Shown here: positions 9,684 through 20,200 of the stretch, in pieces | Position numbering within the stretch: the stretch's first letter is position 1 | Layout: the number at the start of each line of letters is the position of its first letter | The notes under the pieces: generated by a model | The model's input: the letters and a program-made list of their open reading frames with translations, nothing else | Database searches by the model: none | Told to the model about the DNA's origin: nothing | Source of the DNA: Oscillospiraceae bacterium | Lineage (GTDB): Bacteria; Bacillota; Clostridia; Oscillospirales; Acutalibacteraceae | Assembly: GCA_015066005.1 (NCBI GenBank) | Contig: SVPF01000003.1 | Coordinates: forward strand, 1 to 64,000 | Length of the DNA stretch: 64,000 nucleotides | Direction of reading: 5' to 3' | Made by a program: the position numbers and the translations under genes

Positions 9684-11108
9684 ATGGGTGGATTTTTTGG
9701 CGTAGTCAGTAAAGTTGACGCCGTTGCTGATGTTTTTTTCGGTACTGACTACCATTCACATTTAGGTACACGCCGAGGCGGTATGGCAGCTTTTGACCGT
9801 GACCGTGGCTTTCAAAGGGATATTCATAACATTGAAAACGCACCCTTTAGAACAAAATTTGAAGACATATTTGACGAAATGCAGGGCACCACAGCAATTG
9901 GTTGCATAAGCGATTATGACCCCCAGCCCTTACTTATAACATCTAATATCGGCACTTATGCAATTTGCGTTATCGGTCAAATAAACAATTCCGAATCTTT
10001 AATAAAGCAATTTTTATCCTTTAGCGGCGGTCACTTTTTGGCAATGTCAGCAGGAAAGGTTAATATGACCGAGCTTGTTGCAGCGCTTATTGACCAAAAA
10101 AGCAGCTTTCAGGACGGTATTCGCTTTGCTCAAAACCAAATTGACGGTTCAGCTTCAATTTTGATTATAAAGGATGACGGTACAATTATTGCCGCAAGGG
10201 ATAAATTTGGCCGTTTGCCTGTAATAATCGGTAAGAATGAGAATGGTCACTGTGTTTCTTTTGAAAGCTTTGCGCTTTTTAAATTAGGTTACGAAACAGT
10301 ACGTGAGCTGGGTCCGGGTGAGATTGTTGAAATTTCAACCGACAATATTACTCAGCTTGCTGCCCCAAATAAAAAAATGAAAATTTGTTCATTTTTGTGG
10401 AGCTATTACGGTTATCCGACTTCTTGTTACGAAGGTATAAATGTTGAAATGATGCGTTACCGTAACGGTAAAATTATGGCAAAGAACGATAAGGCTAACG
10501 GCTTTAACACTGAAATTGACTATGTGGGCGGTGTTCCCGATTCCGGCACCCCCCATGCAATAGGCTATGCAAATGAAAGCGGCTTTGACTTTGCCCGCGC
10601 ATTCATTAAATATACACCCACCTGGTCACGCAGCTTTACGCCGCAAAAGCAACAAGAACGCAGCCGTGTTGCAAAAATGAAGCAAATCCCCGTTCACGAC
10701 CTTATAATTGACAAAAACCTGCTTTTTGTTGATGATTCAATCGTTCGTGGTACTCAGCTTAAGGAAACGGTTGATTTTCTTTATGAAAACGGAGCAAAAT
10801 CGGTACATATGCGTTCTGCCTGCCCGCCTATTATGTATGGCTGTAAATACCTGAATTTTTCACGGGCAACAAGCGATATGGAGCTAATTGCCCGCCGTGT
10901 GATACACGAGCTTGAAGGTGAAGAGGGCGTAAAGTATATTAACGAATATATTGACGGTTCAACCGAACGCGGTAAAAAGCTCCGAAAGGCTATTGCTGAC
11001 AAATTTAATTTTGCTTCACTTGAATTTCAGTCACTGGAAGGTATTGTTGAAGCAATAGGCATTGATAAAGACTGTCTTTGCACATATTGCTGGGACGGAA
11101 AGGAATAA
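9684..11108 (+). CDS. purF: PurF-like amidophosphoribosyltransferase lacking the N-terminal nucleophile Cys
   Basis: MGGFFGVVSK...HLGTRRGGMA; PRTase motif LLFVDDSIVRGTQ; purine operon context. Confidence 0.88.
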   Translation: MGGFFGVVSKVDAVADVFFGTDYHSHLGTRRGGMAAFDRDRGFQRDIHNIENAPFRTKFEDIFDEMQGTTAIGCISDYDPQPLLITSNIGTYAICVIGQINNSESLIKQFLSFSGGHFLAMSAGKVNMTELVAALIDQKSSFQDGIRFAQNQIDGSASILIIKDDGTIIAARDKFGRLPVIIGKNENGHCVSFESFALFKLGYETVRELGPGEIVEISTDNITQLAAPNKKMKICSFLWSYYGYPTSCYEGINVEMMRYRNGKIMAKNDKANGFNTEIDYVGGVPDSGTPHAIGYANESGFDFARAFIKYTPTWSRSFTPQKQQERSRVAKMKQIPVHDLIIDKNLLFVDDSIVRGTQLKETVDFLYENGAKSVHMRSACPPIMYGCKYLNFSRATSDMELIARRVIHELEGEEGVKYINEYIDGSTERGKKLRKAIADKFNFASLEFQSLEGIVEAIGIDKDCLCTYCWDGKE

Positions 11109-11113
11109 TTATA

Positions 11114-12151
11114 ATGAACAACTCACAATCCAAATCTTATGCAGATGCAGGCGTTGATATTACTGCAGGCTATAAAGCAGTTGAGCTTATGAAAAAGCAC
11201 ATTGGCCGCACCAAAAACGAGGGCTGTCTTGATGATGTTGGCGGCTTTGGCGGTTGCTTTGGTTTGCCGCTGGGCTATGAAGAGCCGGTTTTAGTTTCGG
11301 GCACTGATGGTTGCGGTACAAAGGTTAAGCTTGCTATTTTAATGGACAAGCACGACACTATCGGTATTGATGCCGTTGCAATGTGCGTAAACGATATTAT
11401 TTGCGTTGGCGCAAAGCCGCTTTTCTTCCTTGATTATATTGCTTGCGGCAAAAATATTCCCGAAAAAATTGCTTCTATTGTAAGCGGTGTTGCTGAAGGC
11501 TGTGTTCAGTCGGGTGCGGCTTTAATCGGCGGTGAAACTGCCGAACATCCCGGTATGATGCCTATAGACGATTATGACCTGGCAGGCTTTGCAGTTGGTA
11601 TAGTTGATAAAAAGAAAATTTTGGATAATAAAACAATGCAAGAAGACGATGTTGTCATTGCACTTTCTTCATCAGGTATTCATTCAAACGGCTTTTCGCT
11701 TGTTCGAAAGGTTTTTGATGTTGAAAACTGTGACCTTAGCAAAACCTATGAAGAGCTTGGCGGTAACTCCTTGGGAGAAACCCTGCTTACACCTACCAAA
11801 ATTTATGTAAAGCCTGTGCTCGCACTTTTAGATAATGTAAAGGTTCGCGCAATTTCGCATATTACGGGCGGCGGCTTTTATGAGAATATTCCCCGCAGTA
11901 TTCCCGACGGCTTTGGTGCTGTAATAGAAAAATCTTCAATTCGAGTATTACCTATTTTTGATTTGCTTCAAAAGGTTGGTAACATTCCCGAGCGTGATAT
12001 GTATAACACATATAATATGGGCGTTGGTATGTCTATTGTTGTTGCTAAAGAGGATGCCGATAAAGCACTTGAAATCTTAAAGGCAAACGGTGAAGATGCT
12101 TATATTATTGGTAAAATAGTTAAGAGTGAAAATAAAATCAGCATAATTTAA
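11114..12151 (+). CDS. purM: phosphoribosylformylglycinamidine cyclo-ligase PurM
   Basis: YADAGVDITAGYKAVELMK, VSGTDGCGTKVKLA, GGETAEHPGMM. Confidence 0.97.
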   Translation: MNNSQSKSYADAGVDITAGYKAVELMKKHIGRTKNEGCLDDVGGFGGCFGLPLGYEEPVLVSGTDGCGTKVKLAILMDKHDTIGIDAVAMCVNDIICVGAKPLFFLDYIACGKNIPEKIASIVSGVAEGCVQSGAALIGGETAEHPGMMPIDDYDLAGFAVGIVDKKKILDNKTMQEDDVVIALSSSGIHSNGFSLVRKVFDVENCDLSKTYEELGGNSLGETLLTPTKIYVKPVLALLDNVKVRAISHITGGGFYENIPRSIPDGFGAVIEKSSIRVLPIFDLLQKVGNIPERDMYNTYNMGVGMSIVVAKEDADKALEILKANGEDAYIIGKIVKSENKISII

Positions 12152-12160
12152 GGTGTTAAA

Positions 12161-12748
12161 ATGAAAAATATTGCAGTTTTAGTTTCGGGCGGCGGTACAA
12201 ATTTGCAAGCAATTATAAACGCTCAAATAGACGGTATTGTAAAATCGGGCAAAATTACACTTGTTGTTTCAAACAACCCAAACGCTTATGCCCTTACCCG
12301 TGCGCAAAATTCAGGCATTAAAACAGTTGTTTTAAATAAGAAAGAATTGAACGACCGCTTTGAAGATGAACTTATTAAAACTTTAGAAAACAATAAAATT
12401 GATATTATTGTGCTTGCGGGCTTTATGTGTATTTTAAGCGAAAAATTTACTTCCCGCTTTGCAAACCGCATTATAAACGTTCATCCGTCACTTATTCCCT
12501 CCTTCTGCGGTAAGGGATTTTACGGTCTTCACGTTCACGAAGCGGCTTTGGAATACGGTGTTAAGGTAACGGGGGCTACCGTGCATTTTGTTAACGAAAT
12601 TCCCGACGGCGGCAAAATTATAATGCAAAAGGCTGTAAATATTTTTGAAAACGACACACCCGAAACCTTGCAAAAGCGCGTTATGGAGGAAGCTGAATGG
12701 AAAATACTTCCTTTAGCGCTTGAAAAGGTTTGCGGAGAATTAAAGTAA
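12161..12748 (+). CDS. purN: phosphoribosylglycinamide formyltransferase PurN
   Basis: IAVLVSGGGTNLQAII, NVHPSLIPSFCGKGFYG. Confidence 0.97.
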   Translation: MKNIAVLVSGGGTNLQAIINAQIDGIVKSGKITLVVSNNPNAYALTRAQNSGIKTVVLNKKELNDRFEDELIKTLENNKIDIIVLAGFMCILSEKFTSRFANRIINVHPSLIPSFCGKGFYGLHVHEAALEYGVKVTGATVHFVNEIPDGGKIIMQKAVNIFENDTPETLQKRVMEEAEWKILPLALEKVCGELK

Positions 12749-12759
12749 AGGTGATTAAA

Positions 12760-13476
12760 ATGACAAATTATGATTTAAAAACAGCATTATCGGAAAACGC
12801 TTACCCCGGCCGTGGTATTATTATTGGCAAATCGGCTGACGGTAAAAACGCAGTAATTGCTTATTTTATTATGGGCAGAAGCGAAAACAGCCGTAACCGT
12901 GTTTTTGTAAGTGATGGTGACGGTATCAGAACTCAGGCATTTGATGAGTCTAAAATGACCGACCCGCATCTTATTATTTATGCACCTGTTCGCGTTTTAG
13001 GCAACAAAACAATTGTAACCAATGGTGACCAAACAGACACTATTTATGAGCTTATGGACCGCCAAATGACCTTTGAACAGGCTCTTCGCACCCGTGAATT
13101 TGAGGATGATGCGCCAAACTTTACCCCTCGTATTTCAGGTATTGTTCGCCTTGAAAACGGTGATATGAATTATGCTATGTCAATTTTAAAATCGGCTGAA
13201 GGTGACCCCACCTCTTGCCAACGCTACACCTTTGCATACAATAATCCCTTAAAGGCTAATGCAAAATTTATTCATACCTATAAGTGTGACGGTAATCCCC
13301 TCCCCAGCTTCGAGGGTGAACCTAAAACAATCACTCTTCCCGATTTGGATATTGATGCTTTAACCAATGTGATTTGGGATAATTTAAACCAAGATAACAA
13401 GGTTTCGCTTTTTGTAAGATATATTGATTTACAAAGCGGAAAATTTGATACAAGAATTGTAAATAAGAATAAGTAA
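12760..13476 (+). CDS. IMP cyclohydrolase, PurO-like family
   Basis: ENAYPGRGIIIGKSADG...YFIMGRSENSRNRVF; adjacent to AICAR transformylase. Confidence 0.85.
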   Translation: MTNYDLKTALSENAYPGRGIIIGKSADGKNAVIAYFIMGRSENSRNRVFVSDGDGIRTQAFDESKMTDPHLIIYAPVRVLGNKTIVTNGDQTDTIYELMDRQMTFEQALRTREFEDDAPNFTPRISGIVRLENGDMNYAMSILKSAEGDPTSCQRYTFAYNNPLKANAKFIHTYKCDGNPLPSFEGEPKTITLPDLDIDALTNVIWDNLNQDNKVSLFVRYIDLQSGKFDTRIVNKNK

Positions 13477-13487
13477 GGAGAAGCGTA

Positions 13488-14672
13488 ATGAAGGAATTTG
13501 AACTTAAATACGGCTGTAACCCCAATCAAAAGCCCTCAAAAATTTATATGGCTGACGGCAGTGAATTACCTATTGAAATTCTTTGCGGCAGACCGGGTTA
13601 CATTAACTTTTTAGATGCTTTTAACTCTTGGCAGCTAGTTAAAGAATTAAAGGAAGCATTGGGTCTTCCTGCTGTTACCTCCTTTAAGCACGTAAGCCCT
13701 ACAAGCGCGGCTGTTGGTACAGTTTTACCCGAAAAGCTTAAAAAGGCTTGCTTTGTTGATGATATTGAGGATTTAGATGCATCTCCCCTTGCTTGCGCTT
13801 ATGCAAGGGCTCGCGGTACTGACCGTATGTGCTCTTTCGGTGACTGGGTAGCCCTTTCTGATGTATGTGATGTTACCACCGCTAAGCTTATTAAGCGTGA
13901 GGTTTCAGACGGTATTATTGCACCTGGCTACGAGCCTGAAGCGCTTGAAATTTTAAAATCAAAGCGTAACGGCAACTATAATATTGTTAAAATTGACCCT
14001 GACTATGTTCCTGCCCCTCAGGAAACCAAGCAGGTTTACGGCATTACCTTCGAGCAGGGCCGCAACAATTTTAAAATTGATGAGGAATTGCTTTCTAACC
14101 TTGTAACCGAAAACAAAAATTTGCCTGATACCGCAAAGCGTGATTTAATTATTTCGCTTATCACATTAAAATATACACAGTCAAATTCAGTTTGCTTCGC
14201 AGTTGACGGTCAAGCAATTGGTGTTGGTGCAGGTCAGCAGTCTCGTATTCACTGCACCCGCCTTGCAGGCAGTAAGGCTGACACTTGGTTTTTACGTCAG
14301 CATGATAAGGTGTTAAATCTTCCTTTCCTGGACAGTATTGCACGTCCTACACGCGACAATGTTATTGACGGTTATATTAACCGCAACGAAGAAGACGTTT
14401 GCGCTGACGGAAATTGGCAAAAATATTTTAAAACACAGCCTGCACCCTTAACCGATGATGAAATTAAAGATTATCTTAAAACTATTTCGGGTGTTGCATT
14501 AGGCTCGGACGCTTTCTTCCCCTTTGATGACAATATTGAACGCGCTTACAGAAGCGGTGTTTCTTATATTGCAGAGCCGGGCGGTTCAATCCGTGATGAT
14601 GCAGTTATAGAATGCTGTAACAAATACGGTATTGCAATGGCATTCACGGGAATGCGCTTATTCCACCACTAA
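13488..14672 (+). CDS. purH: AICAR transformylase without an IMP cyclohydrolase domain
   Basis: 394 aa beginning in the AICARFT domain; TSFKHVSPTSAAVG, GAGQQSRIHCTRLAGSKAD. Confidence 0.92.
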   Translation: MKEFELKYGCNPNQKPSKIYMADGSELPIEILCGRPGYINFLDAFNSWQLVKELKEALGLPAVTSFKHVSPTSAAVGTVLPEKLKKACFVDDIEDLDASPLACAYARARGTDRMCSFGDWVALSDVCDVTTAKLIKREVSDGIIAPGYEPEALEILKSKRNGNYNIVKIDPDYVPAPQETKQVYGITFEQGRNNFKIDEELLSNLVTENKNLPDTAKRDLIISLITLKYTQSNSVCFAVDGQAIGVGAGQQSRIHCTRLAGSKADTWFLRQHDKVLNLPFLDSIARPTRDNVIDGYINRNEEDVCADGNWQKYFKTQPAPLTDDEIKDYLKTISGVALGSDAFFPFDDNIERAYRSGVSYIAEPGGSIRDDAVIECCNKYGIAMAFTGMRLFHH

Positions 14673-14690
14673 TTTTAGGAGAACTTTATA

Positions 14691-15929
14691 ATGAACTTTT
14701 TTGAAGAACTTAAAAATTATGATAGTGAAGTTGCTGCAGCTTGTGAAAACGAGCTAATACGCCAACGCCACAATATTGAGCTTATTGCATCCGAAAATAT
14801 TGTGTCAGAAGCTGTTTTACTTGCCGCAGGCGGTGTTTTAACCAATAAATATGCCGAAGGTTACCCCTCAAAGCGTTACTATGGTGGTTGCTACTGTGTT
14901 GACGTTGTTGAAGAAATTGCAAGAGAACGCGTAAAAAAGCTTTTTGGTTGTAATTTTGCCAATGTTCAGCCACATAGTGGTGCAAACGCTAACCTTGCTA
15001 CATTTTTTGCGCTTGTAAACCCCGGTGATACCGTTATGGGTATGAATTTACAGCAAGGCGGCCATCTTTCACACGGTTCACCTGTAAATATTTCGGGTAA
15101 ATATTTTAACATTGTACCTTACGGCGTTAACAACGATACCGAAATGATAGATTATGATGAAATGCAACGTATTGCAAACGAATGTCAACCAAAATTAATT
15201 GTTGTTGGCGCAAGTGCATATTCACGCGTTATTGACTTTAAGCGTTGCCGTGAAATTGCCGATTCTGTAGGCGCTTATTTAATGGTTGATATAGCACACA
15301 TTGCAGGTCTCGTTGCCGCTGGCGTTCATCCGTCACCCGTGCCCTATGCACACGTTGTTACCTCTACAACACACAAAACTCTTCGCGGTCCTCGTGGCGG
15401 TCTTATTCTTACTAATGATGAAGAGCTTGCAAAGAAAATTGATAAGGCGGTTTTCCCCGGTACACAGGGCGGCCCCTTAATGCATATTATTGCCGCAAAG
15501 GCTGTTGCCTTCGGTGAAGCGCTTACCGATGAATATAAAGAATATCAACAACAGGTTGTTAAAAATGCCGCAGCACTTGCCGAAGCATTAAAGGCTGAAG
15601 GCTTTAAGCTTGTTTCAAACGGTACTGACAACCACTTAATGCTTTTAAACCTTGTAGATGAAGGCATTACAGGTAAAGAGCTTGAGCACCGTCTTGATGA
15701 GGTTCACATTACCGCAAACAAAAACACAATTCCTAACGACCCGCAGTCTCCCTTTATTACTAGCGGTCTTCGTATAGGCACACCTGCAGTTACTACACGT
15801 GGCTTTAAAGAGGCCGAAATGGTTAAAATTGCTAAGTGGATACGTGAAGTTATTGATGACTTTGAAGGCAATAAGGAACGCATTTCAAATGAAGTTCAGC
15901 AGCTTTGCGCACAGTTCCCCATTTATTAA
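14691..15929 (+). CDS. glyA: serine hydroxymethyltransferase
   Basis: [34 protein letters not shown]. Confidence 0.98.
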   Translation: MNFFEELKNYDSEVAAACENELIRQRHNIELIASENIVSEAVLLAAGGVLTNKYAEGYPSKRYYGGCYCVDVVEEIARERVKKLFGCNFANVQPHSGANANLATFFALVNPGDTVMGMNLQQGGHLSHGSPVNISGKYFNIVPYGVNNDTEMIDYDEMQRIANECQPKLIVVGASAYSRVIDFKRCREIADSVGAYLMVDIAHIAGLVAAGVHPSPVPYAHVVTSTTHKTLRGPRGGLILTNDEELAKKIDKAVFPGTQGGPLMHIIAAKAVAFGEALTDEYKEYQQQVVKNAAALAEALKAEGFKLVSNGTDNHLMLLNLVDEGITGKELEHRLDEVHITANKNTIPNDPQSPFITSGLRIGTPAVTTRGFKEAEMVKIAKWIREVIDDFEGNKERISNEVQQLCAQFPIY

Positions 15930-15941
15930 GGAGTTATTTTA

Positions 15942-17204
15942 ATGAAAATAATGGTCGTAGGTGGTGGCGGCCGCGAGCACGCCATCATTAAAAAGCTTAA
16001 AGAAAATAAAGAAATTACAGAAATTTTCGCACTTCCCGGTAACGGCGGTATGGCAAAGGACGCAACCCTTGTAAATATTGGTGCTAAGGATATTTCTGCA
16101 ATTGTTGATTTTGCAAAAAACAATAATATTGATTATGCCGTTGTAGCACCTGATGACCCGCTGGTGCTTGGTTGTGTTGATGCCCTTAACGAAATCGGTA
16201 TTGACTGCTTTGGTCCCAATAAGGCGGCAGCAATTATTGAAGGCAGTAAGGTTTTTTCAAAAAATCTTATGAAAAAATACAACATTCCAACTGCTGAATA
16301 TGAAGTATTCAGTGACTTGGATGCAGCCCTTAAATACCTTGATACTGCCCCCATTCCTACAGTTATAAAGGCTGACGGCTTAGCACTTGGTAAGGGTGTT
16401 ATTATTGCCGAAACCCGTGAGGATGCCAAAGAGGCTGTTCGTTCAATGATGGAGGACAAAATTTTTGGTGAAAGCGGCAGTAATGTTGTTATTGAGGAAT
16501 TTTTAACAGGACCTGAGGTATCTGTTTTGTCATTTACTGACGGTAAGACTGTTGTTCCGATGGTATCATCAATGGACCATAAGCGTGCTTTAGACGGCGA
16601 TAAAGGCTTAAATACAGGTGGTATGGGCACAATTGCGCCCAATCCCTACTATACCGAAGCCGTTGCAAAGGAATGTATGGAAAAAATATTTATTCCTACA
16701 ATAAACGCAATGAACGCTGAAAACCGCACATTTAAAGGATGCCTTTATTTCGGCTTAATGCTTACCCCTAAGGGTCCGAAGGTTATTGAATACAACTGTC
16801 GCTTCGGTGACCCTGAAACTCAGGTTGTGCTTCCCCTTTTGGAAAGCGATTTATTAACAATTATGAAGGCTACAACAAACGGCACCTTAAGTGACTGCGA
16901 TGTCAAATTTAAGGATGGTGCCGCCGCCTGTGTTGTAATGGCTTCCCTTGGTTACCCGCAAAAGTATGATAGCGGCTTTGATTTAATTATTGATAAATCG
17001 GTCGAGGACAGCGTTTATGTTGCTGGTGCTAAATTAGTTGACGGTTCACTAAAAACCGCAGGAGGCCGAGTGCTAGGTGTTACAGCAACTGCCGGAAGCC
17101 TTGGTGATGCAATTAACGCCGCCTACGGTAAAGTAAATTTCGTAGAATTTGAAAATGCTTATTACCGTAAGGATATTGGCAAAAAAGCAATGGAGGTTAA
17201 ATAA
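15942..17204 (+). CDS. purD: phosphoribosylamine--glycine ligase PurD
   Basis: MKIMVVGGGGREHAI, IEYNCRFGDPETQVVLPLL. Confidence 0.98.
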   Translation: MKIMVVGGGGREHAIIKKLKENKEITEIFALPGNGGMAKDATLVNIGAKDISAIVDFAKNNNIDYAVVAPDDPLVLGCVDALNEIGIDCFGPNKAAAIIEGSKVFSKNLMKKYNIPTAEYEVFSDLDAALKYLDTAPIPTVIKADGLALGKGVIIAETREDAKEAVRSMMEDKIFGESGSNVVIEEFLTGPEVSVLSFTDGKTVVPMVSSMDHKRALDGDKGLNTGGMGTIAPNPYYTEAVAKECMEKIFIPTINAMNAENRTFKGCLYFGLMLTPKGPKVIEYNCRFGDPETQVVLPLLESDLLTIMKATTNGTLSDCDVKFKDGAAACVVMASLGYPQKYDSGFDLIIDKSVEDSVYVAGAKLVDGSLKTAGGRVLGVTATAGSLGDAINAAYGKVNFVEFENAYYRKDIGKKAMEVK

Positions 17205-20200
17205 ATGGTTTACCGAGTATATGTTGAAAAGAAAAAAGAGCTTGCAAATGAAGCCAAAGGTCTTTTAAGCAATATAAACGGTCTTTTACAAATTAAAACC
17301 GTAACTGATGTTCGTGTGATTAACCGTTATGATGTTGAGAACATTGAAAAGGATTTGTTCGACTATGCGGTAAGTACCGTATTTTCCGAGCCTCAGCTTG
17401 ATATTGCTACTGCAGAAATTGATACGAAGGGCGCAACTGTTTTTGCAACCGAATTTTTACCCGGTCAATATGATCAACGCGCCGACAGTGCCGCACAGTG
17501 TATTCAAATAATTTCCCAAAAGGAACGCCCCACCGTTAAAACCGCTAAAATCTACTGCATTTACGGTGAAGTAAGTGCTGACGATATTGCGGCAATTAAA
17601 AAGTATGTAATTAACCCCGTTGAAGCCCGTGAAGCCGCTTTAGAGCTTCCCAAAACCTTAAAGGTTGATTATGATATTCCTACAACTGTTGAAACTCTTG
17701 AAGGCTTTATTTACCTTGATGAACAAGGTCTTGCTGATTTTGTTAAGAATTACGGTCTGGCAATGGATACCGACGATATTGCATTTTGCCAAAATTACTT
17801 TAAGTCGGAAAACCGCAACCCCACCATTACTGAAATTCGTATGATTGACACATATTGGTCTGACCACTGTCGTCATACAACCTTCTTAACAAATATTGAT
17901 AAGGTTATTTTTGAAGACGAGCTTTTGCAAAACACCTATAACGAATATTTAGCCGTTCGTAAAAATTTGGGTCGTACAAAGCCTATTTGCCTTATGGATT
18001 TGGCTACAATTGCTGTTCGCCAGCTTAAAAAGGATGGCAAGCTTGATAAACTCGACGAATCTGAAGAAATTAACGCTTGTACTGTTAAAATTGATGTTGA
18101 GGTTGAAGGTAAAACTGAAAAATGGCTTTTACTCTTTAAAAACGAAACCCACAACCACCCCACCGAAATTGAACCCTTTGGTGGCGCTGCAACCTGTATT
18201 GGCGGTGCAATTCGTGACCCATTATCAGGCCGAAGCTATGTTTACGGCGCAATGCGTGTTACTGGTGCCGCAAACCCCTTAAAGCCCGTTAAGGAAACTA
18301 TGGCGGGCAAATTACCCCAAAGAAAAATTGTTACTACTGCTGCTGACGGTTATTCTTCTTACGGTAACCAAATTGGTCTTGCAACAGGTATTGTTGATGA
18401 AATTTACCATGAAGGCTATGCCGCAAAGCGTATGGAAATTGGCGCTGTTATTGCCGCTGCTCCCGAAGAAAACGTTCGCCGTGAATGTCCCGAAGCAGGC
18501 GACGTTGTCATTTTACTCGGTGGCTCAACAGGTCGTGACGGCTGCGGCGGTGCAACAGGTTCTTCGAAATCGCACACATTAGAATCACTTGAAAGCTGTG
18601 GCGCCGAGGTTCAAAAGGGTAACGCACCCGAAGAACGCAAGCTTCAGCGTTTGTTTAGAAACCCCATTGCAACCAAAATGATTAAACGCTGTAACGACTT
18701 TGGCGCAGGCGGTGTTTCGGTTGCTATTGGTGAATTGGCTGACGGTCTTGAAATTGACCTTAACGCCGTACCCAAAAAATACGAGGGCCTTGACGGCACC
18801 GAGCTTGCAATCAGTGAATCGCAGGAAAGAATGGCAGTTGTAATTGAAAAAGAAAACGTTGATGCGTTTTTAGCTCTTGCCGAAAGCGAAAACCTTCAGG
18901 CAGTCGTTGTGGCTGAGGTTAAAGCCGAACCAAGACTTAGAATGAACTGGAACGGTAAAACAATTGTTGATTTGAGCCGCGAATTTTTAAATTCAAACGG
19001 TGCTGAAAAGCATATTACCATCACCCCTGAAAAGCCACAGCTTATGCCAAAAGCAGTTGTTGGCTCGTTTAGTGAGGCTTATAAAGCAATTGCCGACGAC
19101 CTTAACATTTGCTCAAAGCGTGGTCTTTCTGAACAGTTTGACTCTACTATAGGCGCAGGCACAGTGCTTATGCCCTTCGGTGGAAAGCATCAATTAACAC
19201 CTATTCAGGCAATGGTACAAAAAATCAGTGTTGAACAAAAGCACACTAACGACTGTTCACTTATGGCTTGGGGCTACAACCCCTTTATTGCTGACCAAAG
19301 CCCTTATCACAGCGCATATTTAGCCGTTGTTGAATCGGTTGCAAAGCTTATTGCAACAGGTGCTGAATTTAAGGATGTTTACTTAACCTTCCAGGAATAT
19401 TTTGAACGCCCCGGTAAAGACGGTAAGCGTTGGGGCAAACCCCTATCTGCGCTTCTTGGCGCATTTAAAGCGCAAATGAATTTAGGTATTGGCTCTATCG
19501 GCGGTAAGGACTCTATGAGTGGTACATTTGAAGATTTAGATGTTCCCCCTACCCTTGTTTCCTTTGCTGTTACTACCGATAAGGTTGACAACATTATTTC
19601 TCCTGAATTTAAAGCTGCAGGAAGTAAAGTATATCTTCTTTGCCCGATTTATGACGAAAACGAGCTTCCCTACACCCCATCATTACTTTCTACCTTTGAC
19701 CGTGTAACCGCTCTTATGCGTGAAGGCAAGGTTAAGGCCGCTTATACTCCAACAATTGGTGGCATTGCAGAGGCTGTTATGAAGATGTCATTCGGTAACG
19801 GTTTCGGCTTTAAGTTTAACGGTGACCTTTCAAAAGAAGCTATTTTTGATTATAATTATGGCTCTTTCTTATTAGAAACCGATGAGGATATTGACGGCAT
19901 TTTTGTTGGTGAAGTGACAAACGACGGCAAGCTTTCATACCGTGATGAAGAGGTTAATATTAACGAGCTTTTAGGTATTTATGAAGATAAGCTTGAAAGC
20001 GTTTTCAAGTGCAACATTGAAAACACAGGTAAAAATGTCGAAAACTTCAGCTTTGAAGCAACAAGCTATCCCACACCCTTGGTTAAAACCGCAAAGCCCA
20101 AGGTGCTTATTCCCGTGTTCCCCGGTACCAACTGCGAATTTGATTCTGCAAAGGTAATGCGCGATGCAGGGGCAGAGGCTAAAATATTTGTTATTAACAA

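Noticed and set aside
16133-16642. 169-aa minus-strand ORF inside purD
   Set aside because: Fully antisense to a well-conserved purD; composition looks like a codon-bias artefact.
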